A DNA stretch of 11,072 nt from Pseudomonadota bacterium (GTDB taxonomy: Bacteria > Pseudomonadota > Gammaproteobacteria > UBA1113). Each line of letters starts with the position of its first letter. Position 1 is the stretch's first letter. The notes under the pieces are model-generated. The model worked only from the letters and a program-made list of their open reading frames with translations. It searched no databases and was not told where the DNA came from. Made by a program: the position numbers and the translations under genes. The stretch covers positions 1 through 11,072 of the forward strand of contig JAJXVQ010000030.1 in NCBI GenBank assembly GCA_021782065.1. Direction: 5' to 3'. Positions 1 through 7,015 of the stretch are shown here, piece by piece.

Positions 1-402
1 AAGGCGGACCTTATTATGGTTGCTAAGAAGTTTATAGGGGCATTGCCTAATGTGCCTTTGGGAAAACTTATGCTGTTACTAAAGAGTTTTCCCAATGAAG
101 TCATAGAGAGCGAAAGCGATGTTTCTACGAGTGAATATGAGGGGGTTCTTAAAAAGGTAGAAGCGCAGCGCATGCGGATAAGTTCTAATTCTAATTTATT
201 CCTTCCTGCTTTAAGCGCAAATGATGAAGAAAATCAACTGTCTGTGCCTAATACTTGTGAGCAAGATATGTTATTAACACAATCTGATCCAGATCAACAG
301 GGAAGAGATCAGAGAAAAGGGTATGGTGGCTTTTTAGGTAACAGGGCTACAGCTGACGAAGTAGAAGATTCCTCAAGTGGCGGTATATGTGCCGTTATGT
401 AA
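1..402 (+). CDS. 3' part of an unrecognised gene; product ends in a CaaX prenylation box (CAVM)
   Basis: The reading frame is open from the first base of the window, so the gene probably starts upstream; an ATG at 16 is possible but has no clear ribosome binding site. About 133 residues are visible. The first 35 or so contain a hydrophobic, helix-prone stretch (GKLMLLLKSF near 24-33). The rest is hydrophilic, rich in Ser, Asn, Asp, Glu and Gln, with short polar runs, and looks disordered. It ends ...SSGGICAVM followed by TAA. CAVM fits the eukaryotic CaaX rule (Cys, aliphatic, aliphatic, X), and Met in the last position favours farnesylation. Such boxes are known on translocated effectors of Legionella, where host enzymes lipidate them. 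I do not recognise the family. The effector role is inference from the last four residues and the apparent lineage. There is no signal peptide or transmembrane segment in the visible part. Confidence 0.6.
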   Translation, partial: KADLIMVAKKFIGALPNVPLGKLMLLLKSFPNEVIESESDVSTSEYEGVLKKVEAQRMRISSNSNLFLPALSANDEENQLSVPNTCEQDMLLTQSDPDQQGRDQRKGYGGFLGNRATADEVEDSSSGGICAVM

Positions 403-420
403 CTACAAATTGCTGAGTAG

Positions 421-435
421 TATCAAGAATTGATA
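421..435. repeat. short perfect inverted repeat between convergent genes
   Basis: TATCAA-GAA-TTGATA forms 6-bp arms around a 3-nt loop in the 49-bp gap between the two convergent stop codons. It is AT-rich and has no T tract after it, so it is at best a weak terminator. Confidence 0.35.
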
Positions 436-451
436 CAAAGTTAAATGGTTT

Positions 452-706
452 CTACAAATCCTTAGAATCGTAAGTTCGCCCTTTGTGTTGTTGTGAAGCT
501 TGAGGCGGCATGGTGCCACGGCGTTTTAACAGGCGATATACATAATTGGTAATAAACAGCACTAAACCCAGGGCGGCGCCTATTAAGGCTACATACGATA
601 GGACTATAAAGCCTATAACACCCAATATGCAAAAAATGCCTAGGGCGATAAAAGGGGCTATACGGGCTAAAAGGCTGTTATTTCCAGTTAAATCAAAGCG
701 TTGCAT
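452..706 (-). CDS. small hypothetical inner-membrane protein with two putative helices
   Basis: An 84-residue protein. A TTG three bases further upstream (709) is in frame, but the ATG at 706 is the better start because AGGGGG (715-720 on the plus strand) lies 8 nt before it. Residues about 16-56 are almost continuously hydrophobic and glycine-rich (ALGIF...LGVIGF, then ALIGAALGLVLF), enough for one helical hairpin or two short transmembrane segments. They are followed by a basic cluster (YRLLKRRG) that should face the cytoplasm, and a polar C-terminal tail of about 20 residues ending in DSKDL. No catalytic motif is visible and I cannot name the family. It is transcribed divergently from the tRNA-Leu/tig unit; a TACAAT hexamer at 742-747 on the minus strand could be its -10, without a convincing -35. 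Confidence 0.7.
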   Translation of the reverse strand: MQRFDLTGNNSLLARIAPFIALGIFCILGVIGFIVLSYVALIGAALGLVLFITNYVYRLLKRRGTMPPQASQQHKGRTYDSKDL

Positions 707-758
707 CAATTGAACCCCCTCTATGGTGTTATATTAACTATATTGTACCATAATATTA

Positions 759-787
759 TTTACCCAAGACCAATTTATAGGTATAAT
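759..787 (+). promoter_or_regulatory. sigma-70-type promoter for tRNA-Leu and probably tig
   Basis: TTTACC (759-764), a 17-bp spacer, then a consensus TATAAT (782-787). The discriminator GACGCC is GC-rich, as in stable-RNA promoters under stringent control. The expected start site is about 794-796, a few bases before the mature tRNA 5' end at 799. Confidence 0.75.
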
Positions 788-798
788 GACGCCTTCTT

Positions 799-883
799 GC
801 GAAAGTGGCGGAATTGGCAGACGCACTGGATTTAGGTTCCAGCGGGGAAACCCGTGAGAGTTCGAGTCTCTCCTTTCGCACCA
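799..883 (+). tRNA. tRNA-Leu (anticodon UAG)
   Basis: An 85-nt class II tRNA. The acceptor stem GCGAAAG pairs with CTTTCGC (873-879), followed by an encoded ACCA (880-883). The anticodon stem is CTGGA/TCCAG with loop TTTAGGT, giving anticodon TAG at 833-835. A long variable arm and the TTCGAGTCT T-loop region are present. It lies 35 bp before the tig start with no terminator between, so tig transcripts probably begin with this tRNA and are released by tRNA processing. Confidence 0.97.
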
Positions 884-918
884 TATTATAGAGCATATTA
901 AAAGTTGTGAGGTCTAAA

Positions 919-2274
919 ATGACGATTGCCGTGCAGTTAGAGAGCTTAGAAGGCTTAAAACGCAAATTAACCATTGAAATGCCCTGGGACGATATCGATG
1001 CTACCGTGAATAAAGAAGTCAAAAAAATAACTTCTACTGCCCGCATTGATGGCTTTAGACCTGGTAAAGTCCCTGAAAAAATTATTAAGCAGCGCTATGG
1101 TGAAGCGATTCGTCAAGATGCAATGCAAAAGGTTATAGATGAAAAATTAAAAGAAGCATTTAAAGAGAAAAATCTCAATGTGATTCAAATTACTACCGTC
1201 GACTTGGAACAAAGCGAATCTAGTGCTCCGTTTAAATTCAGTGCTCAATTTGAAGTATTGCCCGAAATTCAATTTAAAAACTTGGAAGGGCAAGTTGTGC
1301 AAAAACGCGTTTCTAGCATAGAAGACAAAGATATAGATGAAGTATTAACACGGCTGCAAAAACAATATAAAGAATGGGTGGAAGTCGATAGGGCTGCTGC
1401 TTTAGATGATAAACTGGTGATCGATTTTATTGGCTATCGCGATGGTGAGGCTTTTGCGGGAGGTAAAGCAGAAGGCGCTGAATTAATATTGGGATCTAAA
1501 CAATTTATACCGGGCTTTGAAGAAAGTTTAGTCGGGGTTAAAAACGATGACAAAAAAACAATTAGCGTAACTTTTCCTGAAACCTATCATGAGCCTAGTT
1601 TAGCGGGCGCTGCAACCACTTTCGATGTAACGGTACACAAAGTTTTAGAGGGTAAAATACGCGAATTAAACGAAGCTTTTGCTGAGTTGTTGGGTGTTAA
1701 AGAGGGCGGTATTGAAGCTTTGCGCGCTGAATTAAGACAAGGCTTAGAGCGTGAATTGGCGGTGGCGTTGCGCGAAGAAAACAAAAAACGCGTGTTGGCT
1801 AAGTTGAAAGAATTAAACCCATTTGAGGTGCCCAATGTCTTGATTCAAGAAGAAATGCAACGCATGGCACAAGCCATTCAATCACAAGCGGCTAGGCAAA
1901 AACAGAAGGTGCAAATCAACGACCTGAGTCGTTTTACCGACCAAGCACGCGATAATGTGATCACCGGTTTGTTGATGCGTGAAGCGATGATAGCATTTGA
2001 TTTAAAAGTGGAACCTAGTCATGTAACACAGCTTTTAGAAGAAAAGATGAGTGCCTATGAAAATCCTGCACAAATGATGCAGCTGTACTATAATAGCGAG
2101 GAATTAATAGAGCGGGTTAAAGGCGAGGCAATGGAAATGTTATTAGTGGATGCTTTATTGAGCACCGCACAAGTAGAAGAAGAGCTGGTTTCATTTGAGA
2201 AAGCAATTCAAAGCGCGCACAATCATGACCATGGACACGATCACGATCATGACCATAATCACGATCACGAATAA
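919..2274 (+). CDS. tig: trigger factor, ribosome-associated chaperone and prolyl isomerase, with His-rich tail
   Basis: Trigger factor binds near the ribosomal exit tunnel and shields nascent chains. The product is 451 residues against about 432 in E. coli. The ribosome-binding N-terminal domain carries the signature GFRPGKVP from residue 45. An FKBP-type peptidyl-prolyl isomerase domain spans about 164-246 (DKLVIDFIGY...FIPGFEESLVG...FPETYH). The C-terminal chaperone arms follow. The ATG at 919 was chosen over an in-frame GTG at 907 because GAGG (909-912) lies 6 nt before it and the protein then begins at the family's usual position. The last 18 residues (434-451) are HNHDHGHDHDHDHNHDHE, with nine histidines alternating mostly with aspartate; E. 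coli trigger factor has nothing similar. The stretch resembles metal-binding tails of SlyD-type proteins. The clpP gene follows after 23 bp. Confidence 0.97.
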   Translation: MTIAVQLESLEGLKRKLTIEMPWDDIDATVNKEVKKITSTARIDGFRPGKVPEKIIKQRYGEAIRQDAMQKVIDEKLKEAFKEKNLNVIQITTVDLEQSESSAPFKFSAQFEVLPEIQFKNLEGQVVQKRVSSIEDKDIDEVLTRLQKQYKEWVEVDRAAALDDKLVIDFIGYRDGEAFAGGKAEGAELILGSKQFIPGFEESLVGVKNDDKKTISVTFPETYHEPSLAGAATTFDVTVHKVLEGKIRELNEAFAELLGVKEGGIEALRAELRQGLERELAVALREENKKRVLAKLKELNPFEVPNVLIQEEMQRMAQAIQSQAARQKQKVQINDLSRFTDQARDNVITGLLMREAMIAFDLKVEPSHVTQLLEEKMSAYENPAQMMQLYYNSEELIERVKGEAMEMLLVDALLSTAQVEEELVSFEKAIQSAHNHDHGHDHDHDHNHDHE

Positions 2275-2297
2275 ATTAATTAAGGGTTAGCAGCAAC

Positions 2298-2957
2298 ATG
2301 GACAAAAAACATTTTTACGCTTGGCAAGATCATATAGAGAAAAACGTAGGTTTAGTGCCTATAGTGGTGGAACAAACGGCGCGTGGCGAAAGAGCCTATG
2401 ACATCTATTCTCGCCTGTTGCAAGAGCGTATCATTTTTTTGGTTGGCCAAATTGAAGATTACATGGCTAATTTGATCACGGCGCAACTTATTTTTCTGGA
2501 ATCGGTGAATCCAGATAAGGATATTTCTCTTTATATTAATTCTCCGGGTGGGGTTGTCACAGCAGCTTTGGCTATGTACGATACTATGCAATTTATCAAG
2601 CCGGATGTGAGTACCTTGTGTATAGGGCAGGCAGCGAGTGCGGGCTCTTTATTACTGTGTGCGGGCGCTGCAAAGAAGCGCTATAGTTTACCTAATTCTA
2701 GGGTCATGATCCATCAAGTTTTAGGTGGGTATCAAGGCCAGGCTACTGATATAGAAATCCATGCCCGTGAAACTTTGTTTTTACGCGGACGCCTAGACAG
2801 TATCTTGGCGCATCATACGGGTAGGAGTGTCGAAGAAATTCATAGAGATACAGAACGCGACAACTTTATGTCGGCCGATCGAGCGCTAGAATATGGTTTG
2901 ATCGATGAGATATTTCATAAACGTCGTACTGCGGTAGAGACACCCCTTGAAAAATAG
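2298..2957 (+). CDS. clpP: ATP-dependent Clp protease proteolytic subunit
   Basis: A serine peptidase that forms a double heptameric barrel in the cytoplasm and degrades proteins fed by ClpX or ClpA. The product is 219 residues. The catalytic triad is visible as Ser114 in GQAASAG, His139 in RVMIHQ and Asp188 in DTERD, each three positions beyond the E. coli precursor numbering. The oxyanion-region sequence NSPGG (81-85) and the handle helix motif [15 protein letters not shown] are conserved. The first 19 or so residues ([10 protein letters not shown]...) replace the usual short propeptide and are probably removed by self-processing before the conserved [21 protein letters not shown] segment. 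AAGGG (2282-2286) lies 11 nt before the ATG, a slightly long spacing. The short gap after tig suggests co-transcription. Confidence 0.97.
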   Translation: MDKKHFYAWQDHIEKNVGLVPIVVEQTARGERAYDIYSRLLQERIIFLVGQIEDYMANLITAQLIFLESVNPDKDISLYINSPGGVVTAALAMYDTMQFIKPDVSTLCIGQAASAGSLLLCAGAAKKRYSLPNSRVMIHQVLGGYQGQATDIEIHARETLFLRGRLDSILAHHTGRSVEEIHRDTERDNFMSADRALEYGLIDEIFHKRRTAVETPLEK

Positions 2958-3195
2958 ACGCAGCGCCTTCATCCTAAGAGAAGTGGGCGTACGCTAGTTA
3001 TATTTTATAATAATAAATATTTTATGTCCTGGTTATTTTTTGGGGCAAGAAATGACAAGAGCACCGTTATTTTTGCTATGGTTAGTGCGAGAAGCTTAGC
3101 AAATACAGTTTACAGTTTATAGATTATACTTTAGATTGTGAAATGATGATTCACCTGATAAAGTGATATTTATTAAAGCACGATGGGAGCGGATA
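2958..3195. other. 238-bp clpP-clpX intergenic region with AT-rich motifs
   Basis: No gene is visible. The stretch is strongly AT-rich around 3000-3025 and includes a TATAAT at 3006-3011 with no matching -35, an 8-bp palindrome GCGTACGC (2986-2993), a tandem TACAGTT repeat (3104-3117), and an inverted repeat GTGAA-N7-TTCAC (3138-3154). No intrinsic terminator is evident. Such a gap inside clpP-clpX suggests that clpX-lon-pheT can be transcribed separately. Confidence 0.6.
3096..3137 (+). promoter_or_regulatory. possible promoter region for clpX
   Basis: Two overlapping candidates are visible: TTAGCA (3096-3101), 16 bp, TATAGA (3118-3123); and TTTACA (3109-3114), 17 bp, TAGATT (3132-3137). 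A TATACT at 3125-3130 sits between them. The inverted repeat GTGAA-N7-TTCAC starts at 3138 and would overlap the transcription start of the second candidate. In AT-rich DNA such matches can be chance. Confidence 0.3.
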
Positions 3196-4539
3196 ATGGT
3201 TAATAAAAAAGATAATGATGATCATGATGAAGACGGCACTTTGTTTTGCTCTTTCTGTGGTAAGAGCCAACATGAAGTGCGCAAGTTAATTGCGGGTCCT
3301 TCAGTTTTTGTATGCGATGAATGCGTAGAGTTGTGTAATGACATCATACGTGAGGAATTGCAACAGGAAGAAAACGTAGACAATGTGGGCTATCTACCAG
3401 TTCCTACAGAAATTCATGAAATATTAAATCAATACGTCATAGGCCAGGAACATGCTAAAAAAGTGTTGGCCGTAGCGGTATACAATCACTATAAAAAATT
3501 GTTTTATCCACAATCTACACCCCCCGTAGAAAACGAAGTCGAATTGGGAAAAAGCAATATCTTGCTGATTGGCCCTACCGGTAGTGGTAAAACCTTATTG
3601 GCTGAAACTTTGGCACGCATTCTAAATGTGCCCTTCACCATTGCCGATGCAACCACTTTAACCGAAGCGGGCTATGTAGGTGAAGATGTGGAAAACATCA
3701 TACAAAAATTACTACAAAAATGTGATTACGACATAGAGCGTGCACAAAGTGGTATAGTCTATATAGATGAAATCGACAAAATCTCTAGGAAAACCGATAG
3801 TCCTTCTTTGACGCGGGATGTGTCGGGCGAAGGTGTACAACAAGCCTTGTTAAAATTAATTGAAGGCACTGTGGCCTCCGTTCCCCCACAAGGAGGGCGT
3901 AAACATCCGCAACAAGAATTTTTGCAAGTGGATACTAGCAATATTTTATTTATTTGCGGTGGGGCATTTTCGAGTTTGGAAAAGATCATTCAAGACAGAA
4001 CGTCTAAATCTAGCATAGGCTTTTCTGCCAATATACGCAGTGAAACCGATGAAAAGCAAAATATAGGTACTATTCTGGAAAAAGTTGAGCCTGAAGACTT
4101 AATTCGATTTGGCTTGATTCCAGAGTTTGTAGGTAGATTGCCCGTGGTGGCTACCTTAGAACAACTGAATGAAGAATCTTTAATCGCGATCTTAAAAGAT
4201 CCTAAAAATTCTTTGACCAAACAATACAAGCGTCTGTTTGATATGGAAAATGTAGAACTAGAATTTAGACCCGAGGCTTTACAAGCTGTAGCTAAAAAGG
4301 CCTTAGAACGTAAAACGGGTGCCAGAGGATTACGTTCCATTCTAGAGCACGTGTTGCTGAATATAATGTATGAGCTACCCGGCTTAGAAAATGTGGCTAA
4401 GGTCGTAGTGGATGAAAATGCTATCTTAGGTAAAAGCGATCCGTTGATAGTCTATCAACAAGCCGATGAACCGACGGTTGCCGAACCCAAGAAATTGAAA
4501 AAACCTAAGGCTCCGGTACAGCGCAAAGCGGCTGAATAA
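3196..4539 (+). CDS. clpX: Clp protease ATP-binding unfoldase ClpX
   Basis: An AAA+ hexameric unfoldase that recognises tagged substrates and threads them into ClpP. The product is 447 residues (E. coli 424). An N-terminal zinc domain has Cys18-x2-Cys21-x18-Cys40-x2-Cys43. The Walker A motif GPTGSGKT is at 126-133, the pore loop GYVGED follows, and the Walker B Asp191-Glu192 lies in VYIDEIDKI. An RKH loop (GGRKHP), the ClpP-docking IGF loop at 274-276 and the sensor 2 motif GARGLRS are all present. The ATG at 3196, with GGGAG (3185-3189) 6 nt before it, was preferred to an in-frame GTG at 3163 that would add eleven residues unlike the family. The C-terminus carries an extra Lys/Pro/Ala-rich tail of about 25 residues ([11 protein letters not shown]...). 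The lon gene follows after 16 bp. Confidence 0.97.
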   Translation: MVNKKDNDDHDEDGTLFCSFCGKSQHEVRKLIAGPSVFVCDECVELCNDIIREELQQEENVDNVGYLPVPTEIHEILNQYVIGQEHAKKVLAVAVYNHYKKLFYPQSTPPVENEVELGKSNILLIGPTGSGKTLLAETLARILNVPFTIADATTLTEAGYVGEDVENIIQKLLQKCDYDIERAQSGIVYIDEIDKISRKTDSPSLTRDVSGEGVQQALLKLIEGTVASVPPQGGRKHPQQEFLQVDTSNILFICGGAFSSLEKIIQDRTSKSSIGFSANIRSETDEKQNIGTILEKVEPEDLIRFGLIPEFVGRLPVVATLEQLNEESLIAILKDPKNSLTKQYKRLFDMENVELEFRPEALQAVAKKALERKTGARGLRSILEHVLLNIMYELPGLENVAKVVVDENAILGKSDPLIVYQQADEPTVAEPKKLKKPKAPVQRKAAE

Positions 4540-4555
4540 CCAATAGGATAAAAAA

Positions 4556-7000
4556 ATGTCAGATTCAATCTTGCATCCTGAAGAAAAATTGGTAATGCCC
4601 GCGCTGGCTTTACGAGATGTAGTCATTTTTCCGCATATGGTATTACCTTTATTTGTAGGTCGAGAAAAATCCATAGCAGCCTTAGAATCGGCCGCCCAAG
4701 GCGACAAATGGATTTTTATGACAGCTCAAAAAGATTCCGACAAAGACGATCCTCCCAGCGAGGATTTATATGAATTAGGCTGTGTAGGGCGCGTGTTGCA
4801 AGTATTGAAATTACCTGATGGCACGGTGAAGGTGCTGGTGGAGGGTTTGCAACGTGGTAAAGCATTAGGCTATGTAGCTGAAGAACCTTTTTATCAAGCC
4901 AGGGCGGAAGTATTGGCAGATCTGCCATTGTCAGAACGCGAAAATGAAGTATTAAGCCATCTTATTCTATCGGAGTTTGAACAATACCTTAAAAATAATC
5001 GCAAATTACCCGCAGAAATCTTATCTTCCTTGATGGGCATTGACGATGCTTCGCGTTTGGCGGATAGCGTTATTGCTCATTTGCCATTGAAGCTTATAGT
5101 AAAGCAGCGCTTACTAGAAATTCTCGATGTTTCAAAAAGAGTAGAAGAACTCATTGCTTGTATAGGCTCCGAACTTGAAATTATAGAAATGGAAAATCGC
5201 ATTAAGGGCCGAGTTAAAGGGCAAATGGAGAAAAGACAACGCGATTATTTATTGAATGAACAGCTAGTAGCCATCCAAAAAGAAATGGCGGGCGAGGAAG
5301 GTGTTGAAGATGAAGTGCAGCAACTAGAGCAAAAAATAAAAGCTTTGCCTGAATCGGTACGCGAAAAGGCACAATCAGAATTAAAGAAATTAAATGCGAT
5401 GCCACCCATGTCGGCAGAAGCCAGTGTTTCTAGAAATTATCTGGATACCATGGTCAGTGTACCGTGGACAGAAGCAACGCCGGTGAATAAAGATTTGCGG
5501 CAAGCCATCGATATTTTAGAAAAAGATCATTATGGCTTAAAAGAAGTGAAAGAGCGCATCATTGAATACATAGGGGTGCAACAGCGGGTGCAAAAAATAA
5601 AAGGCCCTGTTTTGTGCTTTGTAGGGCCCCCTGGAGTGGGCAAAACTTCTTTGGGTGAATCGATTGCTCGCGCTACGGGTCGCCACTTTGCGCGTGTGTC
5701 CTTAGGAGGCGTACGAGACGAAGCAGAAATTCGTGGCCACAGACGTACTTATATAGGTGCTTTGCCTGGAAAAATCATTCAAAAACTCATTAAAGTCAAA
5801 GTGCGTAATCCGCTGTTTCTGCTCGATGAAGTGGATAAAATGGCCATGGACTTTCGTGGAGATCCGGCGTCTGCATTATTAGAAGTGTTAGATCCAGAAC
5901 AAAACAATACCTTTAGCGATCACTATTTAGAAGTCGATTATGACTTGTCCGACGTCATGTTTATTTGTACCGCCAATTCATTGAACATTCCCGATGCTTT
6001 GCTGGATAGAATGGAAGTGATACGCTTGGCAGGTTACACTGAAGACGAAAAGATCAACATCGCTAAACAACACTTGTTAAACAAGCAAATGGAACTGCAT
6101 GGCTTAAAAAACAAAGAATTCAGCATGTCTACTGAGGTGTTACAAGACATCATTCGTTACTATACCCGCGAATCAGGCGTACGTAATTTAGAACGCGCTA
6201 TTGCCAAATGTTGCAGAAAGGCGGTTAAAGAATTGTTGGTTGAAAAAGGTCGCAAAAAAATCATCATTACTAAACGCAATTTGGAACGCTATTTAGGCGT
6301 GGAGAAATTCAGATTTGGTAAGGCCGATGAAGAAGATCGCGTAGGTCAAGTCACAGGTCTTGCTTGGACACAAGTGGGCGGAGAGCTATTGACTATAGAA
6401 GCTTGTGCCGTTGCTGGTAAGGGTAAATCCACTTATACCGGGCACTTAGGCGATGTGATGCAAGAATCTATCCAAGCCGCTATGACCGTGGTGCGCAGTC
6501 GTGCCCGACGGCTAGGTATACAACCTGATTTTTATACCAAAATGGATATACACGTCCACGTGCCCGAAGGTGCTACGCCTAAAGATGGACCTAGTGCCGG
6601 TATAGGCATGTGTACGGCTTTAGTTTCAGCGCTAACTGGGATTCCCGTTAAAGCCAGCGTAGCCATGACGGGTGAAATTACCTTGCGCGGTGAAGTATTA
6701 CCCATCGGTGGTTTAAAAGAAAAATTATTGGCGGCGCATCGCGGCGGCATTAAGACGGTGTTGATTCCCTATGAAAATCGTGCCGAATTAAAAGAAATTC
6801 CCGCGAATATTACCAAAAGCCTGCATATCAAACCAGTGCGTTGGATTGACGAAGTATTGGCATTGACTTTAAGTCGTTTGCCAGAACCGTTAAAAGAGGA
6901 ACCTATTGTAGAGACAGAGGTTATCAGCGATGTGGTTCTAGGTAAAGACATCAAGCGCTCGCCTAAAACACAGCGTCGTAAAGAAGACCGTCCACATTAA
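4556..7000 (+). CDS. lon: ATP-dependent Lon protease
   Basis: A cytoplasmic hexameric AAA+ protease that degrades misfolded and short-lived regulatory proteins. The product is 814 residues (E. coli 784). It has an N-terminal substrate-binding domain ([21 protein letters not shown]), a central coiled-coil region ([17 protein letters not shown]), and an AAA+ module with Walker A GPPGVGKT at 357-364 and Walker B Asp424-Glu425 in [10 protein letters not shown]. The C-terminal protease domain has the Ser-Lys dyad: Ser680 in KDGPSAG and Lys723, the second Lys in GGLKEKLL, matching E. coli 679 and 722 by one-residue offset. AGGA (4545-4548) lies 7 nt before the ATG. About 35 basic and acidic residues extend the C-terminus beyond the conserved fold. 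The gene usually found next, hupB, is absent; pheT starts 15 bp downstream. Confidence 0.97.
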   Translation: MSDSILHPEEKLVMPALALRDVVIFPHMVLPLFVGREKSIAALESAAQGDKWIFMTAQKDSDKDDPPSEDLYELGCVGRVLQVLKLPDGTVKVLVEGLQRGKALGYVAEEPFYQARAEVLADLPLSERENEVLSHLILSEFEQYLKNNRKLPAEILSSLMGIDDASRLADSVIAHLPLKLIVKQRLLEILDVSKRVEELIACIGSELEIIEMENRIKGRVKGQMEKRQRDYLLNEQLVAIQKEMAGEEGVEDEVQQLEQKIKALPESVREKAQSELKKLNAMPPMSAEASVSRNYLDTMVSVPWTEATPVNKDLRQAIDILEKDHYGLKEVKERIIEYIGVQQRVQKIKGPVLCFVGPPGVGKTSLGESIARATGRHFARVSLGGVRDEAEIRGHRRTYIGALPGKIIQKLIKVKVRNPLFLLDEVDKMAMDFRGDPASALLEVLDPEQNNTFSDHYLEVDYDLSDVMFICTANSLNIPDALLDRMEVIRLAGYTEDEKINIAKQHLLNKQMELHGLKNKEFSMSTEVLQDIIRYYTRESGVRNLERAIAKCCRKAVKELLVEKGRKKIIITKRNLERYLGVEKFRFGKADEEDRVGQVTGLAWTQVGGELLTIEACAVAGKGKSTYTGHLGDVMQESIQAAMTVVRSRARRLGIQPDFYTKMDIHVHVPEGATPKDGPSAGIGMCTALVSALTGIPVKASVAMTGEITLRGEVLPIGGLKEKLLAAHRGGIKTVLIPYENRAELKEIPANITKSLHIKPVRWIDEVLALTLSRLPEPLKEEPIVETEVISDVVLGKDIKRSPKTQRRKEDRPH

Positions 7001-7015
7001 GGATCTGAAACTGTT

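Noticed and set aside
1..60. KADL at the first codons, with a CaaX end, as the tail of a small GTPase (NKxDL motif)
   Set aside because: No SAK-type motif follows at the expected distance, and the rest does not resemble the last helix of a GTPase.
756..1046. 96-codon minus-strand frame across the tRNA-Leu gene
   Set aside because: It runs through the tRNA and the start of tig and is a shadow frame.
2946..2974. Heat-shock (sigma-32-like) promoter for clpX, from CTTGAAA at 2946-2952
   Set aside because: The -10 side (CTTCATCC at 2967-2974) matches the consensus poorly, and the -35 lies within the clpP codons.
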